In this document: one piece after another, positions 56,139 through 64,000 of the stretch | How positions within the stretch are numbered: the first letter of the stretch is position 1 | Layout: each line of letters opens with the position of its first letter | Assembly (NCBI GenBank): GCA_003550325.1 | Contig: QKWP01001254.1 | Location: 1-64,000, forward strand | DNA from: Gigaspora rosea | Taxonomy: Eukaryota; Glomeromycota; Glomeromycetes; Diversisporales; Gigasporaceae | Length of the DNA stretch: 64,000 nucleotides | Direction: 5' to 3' | The notes under the pieces: generated by a model | Database searches by the model: none | What the model was told of the DNA's origin: nothing | The model's input: only the letters and a program-made list of their open reading frames with translations | Position numbers and translations under genes: made by a program

Positions 56139-58695
56139 ATGACTAATTTAATTATAGATTGTATGTTATATAGCATTGTAATTAATGTATCAAAATCTTG
56201 ATATTAGCTAACCTTGAAAAAAAAAACTTATAATTGTACTACGATATTAACATTTCACTTGTGTTTTAAAATTGTAGACCAAACTATTGCAAATAATATT
56301 ATGCCAAATCCTAATTTTGAAATTAAAGATTTCCAATATTATACGTGGCGAATCACAGCTTGGAGTGGTTTGGAAAAGAGGATAACAAGTCGCGAATTTG
56401 TAGCCGGAAGTTGGAAATGGTAGGTCCGTTTATATATATAACTTAAATATACAGTAGGTTTATATTTTAATTAGATTATAAACTTAAATTTAGGCGTATT
56501 TTGCTTTATCCTACTGGAAGTAATAACCCAGACTATATTTCAATTTATCTGGATTTTGCTGATCCAAAAGGAGCACCTGCTGGTTGGAATTCCAATGTGC
56601 AATTTGCTTTTCTCTTATGGAATCCAGAAAATCCAATATCATCTTTTTCTGATTGTACGTACGTACAGTTCGTATGAATATTCATCATTAGACAACCCAT
56701 GTCATTAATAATTTAATTTTTGATTACAGATAAACATCATTATTTCACTGCTGAAAATTCAAGTTCGGGAATTAGATGGTTTTATGACCTGCATAAGCTG
56801 TTCGTCCCATTAGAGAATCTCACTCATTCAATAATAGAAAATGATACTTGTAATATTACGGTCTTTGTCCGCATATTAGAGGACCCAACTAGTGTTCCAT
56901 ATTTGTTTACTAAAGTAATTATGTGACAACATTACGTGAGTTAATAATGAGTTTATCTGTTATATTATTTCATAACATTCTAAACTTTCATTAGATTGTA
57001 ACTCCAGATAACTTTGCTCGTCATCAAGGATTTGATCTTGCAAATTTCGACGATCAATCTGTAATTTCACAATTTAAGGTTTTGAGAAGTGAAACGTATA
57101 GGACTTTCAAAGCCATGGTTGCATTAAAATTTGGGTATTCGGCTGAACGAATAAGGTTTTGGGTTTTTTGGAATCGTGAAAATAAAACATTTAGGCCAGG
57201 CGATCTAATAACGGACAATTATCTCGACATGAGTAAGTAATATTTAAAATGCGTTGTTCTTTTATCAATTTGTAATAAATATTGTATTAACTTTTTTGTG
57301 ATGAATAGCTATGGGAGAGATTTACATAAAAATGGTTGGACGGCAAAATGAATTGAAATTTTTTTTAGAAGTGGCAGATAAACCAATTGATGACAAAGTA
57401 GTATTTTGTATTTAAAAATTCTATTATACTTATTATTTGCTTGTAATTTTCCTTATTTTGATTATTGTTTATTTGATGCGTAGACATGGTTCCCACATAC
57501 AGAAGGGAATTCCTGCCATATAATGATTTTAATCAAATACTTTAATTACGATACGCAATCTCTAGAGTATGTAATGTAAAATTAAGTATATGAATTCATC
57601 TGAGATGAGAATTAATATTCGCATCTATGTAAACAGAGGACTTGGTCATTTATATGTTAAAGAGCTTGATAAAATTTGTGATATCATTCCAATTCTTTGC
57701 GAGAAGAAGGAATTTCCACCACACACACCCTTGAGAATATACGAAGTAAGGTATATTTTGCATATATATTTGTCATATTTTGTTGATAATAATGGTCTTT
57801 TCATTTGTTAAAAAACAAATAAAAAAATAGGAAGTAACACCAAGTACGATTGAAAGAATGAATCCCAAATGGACTTTTCAACAATCTGAGATACAAAATG
57901 GTGATATAATTTGCTTCCAAAAGGATTTAACAGAAGAAAAGTAAGCTATTTCTTGACCTAAAATTGTCCTGCTTTTTATTTATTTGAATTTCCTGCTTCT
58001 AGTAAAAGACAAGAATTTACCGCTGCTGCATTTTATGAGTCATTGTCTATGCGTATTGTCGTTCTATTTAAACAGAGATATAAAGATCAGGAACAAAAAC
58101 CCGAATTCAAGTTAGTTTTAAATAAGAAATACACATATGATGATGTACGTTGAAATTATTTTTTAAATTTAAATAAGTCAACTCCCACTATAGATATTTT
58201 TGAAATATTTTCACCACCATTGGTGAAATTGGTTATATTTGTGGATTTAAATTTCTTCAACATTTCTAATTATGGCCAATGTAAAAAGTTATAACAATTA
58301 AGATGTCCAGTTGTTTTTTGATGCAGTTAGGATTACTTTATGCATTATGCATATCATATATTTTGTTTTAACCGCATCCAAAATTAAACACAATCGGAAT
58401 GCAATTATTGTGGGAGTGTCTGAAATTTGATGCACATCATAATTCCCATATAGTTTAATCACTTAATTTAACTAATTTGCGTTTGTTTTATATCTGTAAG
58501 GTCGCTAAACGCGTTGCTGCTCATCTAAGCACAGATCCTTTGAAATTACGGTTCACAACAGAACATCCAATATTCGATACACACAAAATTGTAATTGAAA
58601 GGGCGACCAGCCAAACACTTTCAGAGATGCTTCAAGCAACACATATACCTAATCTAGTGAATATTTTATATTATGAGATTTTATCAGATGCTTGA
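56139..58695 (+). CDS. USP7-like gene lacking the protease domain
   Basis: Exon 1 is 56139-56160 (MTNLIID) and exon 2 starts at 56278. The MATH domain follows (EIKDFQYYTWRITAWSGL, SIYLDFADPKGAPAGW, KLFVPLENLTHS, CNITVFVRILEDP). Next come PYLFTK, a GTAATT donor, and IVTPDNFARHQGFDLANFDD, the start of the USP7 ubiquitin-like region. The whole peptidase C19 domain found in the copy at 30955-36148 is absent, yet the join stays in frame with normal splice sites. The chain continues through SEIQNGDIICFQKDLT and VAKRVAAHLSTDPLKLRFTT and stops at 58693-58695, where an extra dozen bases relative to the other copies shift the frame, so the last modules are lost. Inference: a ubiquitin-pathway adaptor or decoy rather than an enzyme, or a pseudogene in an early stage. 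Confidence 0.75.
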
Positions 58696-60103
58696 CATTA
58701 GTATTGTATAGTGTTGGTGATCGAAATCTTTTTTGCCAAATTCGAAAGCTTTGGGTCTCGGATTATAATTTTGAAACTTATCCGAAATTCGAAACCACAT
58801 CCGAAACTTTTTCGGAACTTGAAACTTAAAATTTTATATTACTTTTGTTATGGTGAAGTTATTGGAAAAATAAAAATTTTCACTATATCTTATATTAAGA
58901 AATATTACGTGTATTTCATTTGTGAATTCGGAATTAATACGTTGATCATTTTTAAAACTTGACCTAAATTAAGCTAAAATCATTGTCAATAATTTTTTTT
59001 TACGGCGGATCATAATGCCAGTTGGCTTTATGTAATTCTGGCTATGTCACGTACTTTTTGCTGAATTGTCTTTTATCACGGATGGGAATTGGCATTTTGT
59101 TCTTTTATATTATTATTATTAATTTTTTTTTGAATATTTTGAGGTTTTTTTTTTTTGTTAAACAAAAAAAAAATATCAATACATACTAAAGTTTATATAT
59201 TAATTAAAAAAAATTTCAAGATCTAATATTTTATTTAATTGACTTTTTTTTATACAGTCTACTCTATATAAAGAACATGAGCTCATGGATCTAAACATTT
59301 AAGCTTTATAACACAGTAGTTCAATAAAAATGATGCTGTGGAGTTTTGTAGTAATTTCCTATAAGGTGAATTTTTGGTGCTCGGTCCCGAGAAACTGTGT
59401 CCAATAAAATCCAGAATATAAATTACATAATCATTAAACTATGAAATTTTTTATGATCTACGAAGCTATATATTGCTCGAAATCACGGGACCGAGGATCG
59501 TTTTTGCCACCTTTTCCTATATCAACTATTTAAGTAAATATATTTTTTCATTACTGTGGGATGTGATCTACTTTTTTTCCGGCGATGTTTTCCGAGCCGA
59601 AACTTAGAAATCATAGTCGCTGTAGTATTATCAAACTATTGAATTATTTATATTGCGTGTATAAAAAAAACGGAGAATTTCCGATTGTGAAAATCGAGCC
59701 GGAAATTGACATCATTAAGCAACATTTTAATTTTGTGCCTGACCCCAATATACTGACTTGAGAAACTTTTAAAGAAGAGATAAAAAGAAAATTAACATTT
59801 TATTTTAATATTGACTAGTTTTCGATTATTTTCCTTATACAATATTCGTATTTTAATTTTTTAAGTTTACTAACTTTAATTAATTATTTTGAATAATAGT
59901 AATAGTTATCATTTCGTTTTAACGATTTAATCCATATTCAGCTAATGATCAGCCTAATTTTAGTTTTTAAGCGTTGTACACTGCATTTAAAAGATACTAT
60001 TTAAAGTCTCGCCTTATATTTATAAACAGTAAAAATAGATGAAATTGATTTATTGGTTATATACATACCGGTGTTTTCATTATCAAGATTAGTTTGAGCA
60101 GAA
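58696..60103. other. Intergenic; USP7 homology ends at about 58712
   Basis: Similarity to the other USP7 copies stops at TTGACATTAGTATTGT (58693-58709). What follows (58730-58830) contains a short repetitive stretch of TTCGAAA/CCGAAA words. The rest is AT-rich with no gene. Confidence 0.5.
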
Positions 60104-61440
60104 TCAATTTCGAGATGAATCTAAATAAACAAAAATATTATTTTAAATATTTTAATATAACATTAATATATTAGTTAAAAAATAAATACCTTTAATCGCA
60201 TTTGAAATTGATTTTGTGCTAATAATTTTGCTAGTGTACATTTCATCAGGATGCTTTGATATCAGTAATGATTTAATAACTTTATCTGCTTCAAAGAATT
60301 GCATTTTAATTTCTTCATAATATGAAAAAGCTATCCTCTTAAGCCAATCATTTATTGTTCTGTGAATATCTTCAGCACTAGGTCGTTTTTTAGGATCAGA
60401 ATTCATGCATTTATCAGCCAATTCAATATAGCATTTAGGAGTTCCAGGCGCAAACTCTGGTCGTAATCCTTCGCAAATTTTGACTGCAAGTTTTGTATCG
60501 AATTCATGTCCATCAAAAGGTCTTTGTCCAGTCGACATTTCTACCATAATTATACCAAACCCATAAATATCTGCTGCTTGTGTAAACTGCTGCTCGCCTA
60601 ATAAAACTTCTGGTGCAACATAGGGCATAATTCCACAAATCTCTCCTAAATCTTTTTCATCTTCTTTTCTAGACAATCCTAGATCTGCGATATAAGATTT
60701 TATATTAGATTGTTGATCTTGCAACAAAATGTTGCCACTATGAAAATCTGCATGAATATATTTTGCAAAATCATGAATATGATGTAACTCATATGAAACA
60801 TCTTTAAGTATTTGTAATTTATCCTTCCATGCAAGTTTAGTAAAATTGTTTTTCAAATATTTATTAAGACTCCCATTCTTAGCATATTGAAATACCATAA
60901 AGTATTCTTTTGTTTCTGTATTTTGTGTTATTCCATATATTGCGAGCTCACTATAGTTTAATTTACATTTTACAAGTCTTTTAAACTTATGGGTTAAACA
61001 ATTCATTAGTTCAAACGATTATATTAGATAAATTTATTAAAATAGTAAATTAACTTACTTCGTTTAAACTATCAAATTTGTTTTCCTTAAATCTGGTCAA
61101 TGTCTTTAATGCGACGATGCTTTTTGGTTCACGTGATCTTTTATACTTATTACCAAAAAAATTTTCTTTAATTTTTCGTTCTCCATCCAACCAGAGTGCT
61201 GAATATACTGAGCCATATCCTCCTTTACCGACTTCTTTAACATTTAATAATCTATTAAATGGAATCCATTCAATCGCTTCTTCATATGCAAAGGTCCTAA
61301 GTTGGAATGTTTTCATGCACTCGTCAATATCCTTATGTCCACTTGTCCATCTTGTTGCTTTATCAGGGTCGCATGATAGGCACCACGCAGGTTTCGTGTT
61401 ATAATATTTGCAATGTGAACATTTTCCGTATTCAGAATGT
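60104..61440 (-). CDS. Protein kinase exons of the Sel1-kinase gene, copy B
   Basis: Exons 61440-61059, 60985-60190 and 60120-60104 join in frame. The Cys motif (EYGKCSHCKYYNTKPAWCLS) is followed by the kinase domain: VGKGGYGSVYS, IVALKTL, IHADFHSGNILL, DLG, MPYVAPEVLLG, DIYGFGIIM and RPSAEDI. All residues needed for catalysis appear present. The final exon stops early (TGA at 60106-60104) compared with copy A, losing the last dozen residues. With the Sel1 exon (63453-63062) and fourteen 3-base microexons, the coding length is 1629 bases including the stop, an exact multiple of three (542 residues). It is close to copy A, from which it differs by scattered substitutions and one-codon indels. 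Confidence 0.85.
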
Positions 61441-63061
61441 CTATAATAATATTTAATGTTTTATTTCGCATCTGTGATTTAAGGTTTTATATAGAATATA
61501 AATAATTTTTATATTTACCGACTAAATTAATGCCAATGAAATGATTTATAAATGATGGTAAATAACTTGTTTTGCTGGTTTTATATCGTAAAATTATTAA
61601 ATATTTCTTTATGCTCACCGACTAAATTAATTCGAATGAAATGTTTGTAAGTAATCATTTATTTTCTCGTTTTATGAACTTAATTTACTGTTTTTATTTC
61701 GTAAAATTATTATACTCACCGACTAAATACGAATGAAATGATTAGTATGTGATGGTAAATCAGTATTTATATTCTTGTTTTGTGAACTTGTTTTGCTGTT
61801 TATGTAGTAAAATTATTAAATGTTCTTTATACTCACGGACTGAATGAAATGATTAATGCGAATGAAATGATTTGCACGTAATTGTAAATAAGTATTTATG
61901 TTCTTGTTTTGTGATTTGTTTATGTAGTAAAGCTATTATATGTTGTATACTTACTCTCTGAATGAAATGATTTGTACATAATAGTAAATAAGTATTTATG
62001 TTCTTGTTTTTTTGAACTTGTTTTGCTTTTTTCATTTAGTAAAATTATTTAATGTTCTTTATACTCACCGACTAAATTAATAAAATGAAATTATTTGTAA
62101 GTAATAGTAAATATGCATTTAATATGTGAACTAGTTTTGCTATTTTTATGTAGTAAAATTAAATGTTCTTTATACTCACAAGCTGAATGAAATGATTAAT
62201 TTAAATAAAAAGATTTGCACGTAATGGTGAATAAGTGTTTGTGCCATTATTTTATGAACTTGTTTTGATGTTTATGTAGTAAAAAAAATTATTAAATATT
62301 TTTTATACTCACTGACTAAATTAATGTAAATGAAATGATTTGAACGTAATGGTAAATAAGTATTTATGTTTTTGCTTTGTGAACTTATTATGTTGTTATT
62401 GTGTAGTAAAATTATCAAGTGTTCTTTATACTCACTCACTGAATGAAATGATTAATGCGAATGAAATGATTTGTAAGTAATGACACATAATTATTTATCT
62501 TGTTTTGTGAACTTGTTTTTTTGTGTAGAAAAATTATCAAATTATCTTTATACTCACGAACTGAATGAAATGATTAATGCGAATGATTCGTACGTATGGT
62601 AATAAGTATTTATGTTCTTGTTTTTTTGAACTTGTTTTGCTGTTTATGTAGTAAAATCATTAAATGTTCTTTATACTCACATGCTGATTAATGCGAATGA
62701 AATGATTTGTACGTAATGGTAAATAAGTATTCATGTTCTTGTTTTGTGAACTTGTTTTTCTTTTTTTTCATAAAATTATTAAATATTCTTTATACTCACT
62801 CACTGAATGAAATGATTAATGCGAATTAAATGATTTGTACGCAACGGTAAATGTTCTTGTTTGTGAACTGTTTTGCGTTAAGTTATTAAATATTCTTTAT
62901 ACTTACGGGCTAAATAACAAACAATGAATATTTATGAACTTGAATTGCTAATAAATAGATCAATAAATACTCTTTATGCTTACTCCCTGATAATTAAACT
63001 GTATTAGAGATTTGATTTAAATAAATTCAAACTTTATAATAATAAATTAAATTTAACATAC
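61441..63061 (-). repeat. Array B: 15 short introns separated by 14 candidate 3-nt microexons
   Basis: This is the same architecture as array A, on the - strand. Triplets, given in transcript order with their + strand positions: GGA 62984-62986, CCC 62907-62909, TGA 62800-62802, CAT 62681-62683, TTC 62558-62560, TGA 62436-62438, TCA 62313-62315, CTT 62180-62182, TCG 62069-62071, AGA 61955-61957, TCC 61837-61839, TCG 61720-61722, TCG 61619-61621 and TCG 61519-61521. Each is preceded by CAG or TAG and followed by GTGAGT, GTAAGT, GTGAGC or GTAAAT. Joined from the phase-2 donor at 63061 to the acceptor before 61440, they read KDPDISDHFRDPRRR without a stop. The resemblance to the linker from array A is the main support. 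Splicing itself is inferred. Confidence 0.8.
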
Positions 63062-63453
63062 TTTTTGATCCATTCCCGAAATTTATCAAAGCTTTCTTCC
63101 ACGCCAAGCCCATATCTGTAACAAATGGCAGTTTTCCAAATCCCCTTAGAATTACCTGCCTTTGCAGATTTCAGATAATATGTAAATGCTTTATGCATAT
63201 CGATTTCGACTCCAATTCCTATATAATAACAATGACCAACTTGATAAATTCCGTTAGAATCATTCATGCTTGCTGATTTTTGATAGCATGTGAATGCCTT
63301 GTTTTCATCCTTTTTAATCCCAATTCCATATTCGTAGCAGTATCCAAGCCAATACATTCCGACTGGATCGTTCATATCTGCCAATTTTTGACAATTAGTG
63401 AAATTTAGTTGATTGAAATCATCGATTATTTTTGTCAAGCTTTCGTTTAACAT
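63062..63453 (-). CDS. Sel1-repeat exon of the Sel1-kinase gene, copy B
   Basis: It starts MLNESLTKIIDDFNQLNFTN and has three Sel1-type repeats: GMYWLGYCYEYGIGIKKDEN, then GIYQVGHCYYIGIGVEIDMH, then GIWKTAICYRYGLGVEESFD. It ends WIKK at a GTATGT donor in phase 2. It is intact, unlike copy A, and about one repeat shorter at the N terminus. Sel1 solenoids usually act as scaffolds; joined to a kinase they probably determine partner or substrate choice. The chosen Met is the first in frame after an A-rich leader. Confidence 0.8.
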
Positions 63454-64000
63454 TTTGATTTATGAAAAAAAAATTCAAAGATATTAATACATCTACATCA
63501 CATCGATATTGTGTATTTATATTATTTTATTGCATTGTTATACAATATAATTAACAAGTCAGCAATATGTAACATTAGTGTTACGAGATAAGCTATAACA
63601 GATAGGGTAAATTATACCGAAATCTAGTCAGTTGCCTATTTTGTATTTGTTTATTATTTTAAGTAAGCAGAATTGATGTCTAAAAATAAACAAAAGTTCA
63701 GGGGCAAAAATTTAGGTTTCACAAACAATAAATCGTCATTTTCAAAAATGGAAAACTCTCGTCAGAAACGGGTAATACAGCATAGCGGGCTTTAAATCCG
63801 ATTGTTCAATCACTCAAAGCATATACACTGCATATATCATCTGACTTTAAACGAATTGGCTGCCATGAAAATGATGAATCGAATACATATTCAACCTATA
63901 AATAGAAATAAATAAGTATAGAAGGAAAAGAAATAGAAATGGAACGATACAGAAACCACGCCTTTCGTTCTATATACAATCAAATAATCACGAAAACAGA
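63454..64000. other. Upstream region of copy B, no gene seen
   Basis: This is the presumed promoter side of the Sel1-kinase gene. TATTATTTTATTG (63520-63532) and similar AT-rich words exist but no clear TATA box or start can be chosen. Confidence 0.4.

Noticed and set aside
24730..63453. Large inverted repeat as an assembly artefact
   Set aside because: The two halves differ by frameshifts, a missing protease domain and different numbers of array units, so they are distinct copies; joining of haplotypes is still not excluded.

Overview
The window is eukaryotic, very AT-rich nuclear DNA that looks like an arbuscular mycorrhizal fungus (Glomeromycotina, Rhizophagus-like). The basis is the combination of short GT-AG introns, Sel1-repeat/protein-kinase genes with a DLG motif, MATH/USP7-type genes, F-box and BTB fragments, and a dense layer of hAT, Tc1/mariner, LTR and miniature transposon remains. 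The assignment is an inference from gene families; no search could be run.

Layout. 1-11.5 kb holds no gene I can support: it is AT-rich DNA with several miniature inverted-repeat elements (MITEs, some nested), tandem duplications and tRNA-like remnants. 11.5-24.7 kb is a graveyard: a 5'-truncated USP7 fragment, a BTB/BACK-like remnant, a C2H2 zinc-finger pseudogene, a Prp8 MPN-domain fragment, a broken family gene with a SAM-like end, a Tc1 (DD34E) copy interrupted by two hairpins, and a broken hAT transposase. 24.7-36.1 kb carries Sel1 exon - repeat array - kinase exons on the + strand, then a complete USP7-like gene on the - strand whose catalytic Cys and His are replaced. 36.2-56 kb is a transposon-rich centre: a solo LTR with target duplication, a 482-bp hAT-type MITE, a long foldback, an intact 923-residue putative transposase gene, a decayed FLYWCH-like gene, and an intact F-box gene. 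56.1-63.5 kb mirrors 24.7-36.1 kb in inverted order: USP7-like (+) with its protease domain cleanly missing, then kinase (-), repeat array, Sel1 (-).

The main discovery candidate is in the two arrays between the Sel1 and kinase exons (25145-27200 and 61441-63061). They look like ordinary minisatellites, but every unit contains a splice acceptor (CAG or TAG), exactly three bases, then a splice donor (GTGAGT, GTAAGT or similar). This holds in 17 of 17 units of one array and 14 of 14 of the other, although unit length varies by tens of bases. The three bases vary while their flanks are conserved. Joined in order between the phase-2 Sel1 donor and the kinase acceptor, they give an open frame in both arrays, and the two predicted linkers resemble each other (KDPYVEDRIRYDPLVRTR and KDPDISDHFRDPRRR, both followed by .SEYGKC). 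I propose that each unit is an intron plus a one-codon-long (3-nt) microexon, so that the array encodes a linker that changes by one residue per repeat unit and never loses frame. Transcript data would settle this.

The USP7 family tells a second story: one copy with a mutated catalytic triad, one with the catalytic domain removed in frame, and one 5'-truncated fragment, all within 47 kb.
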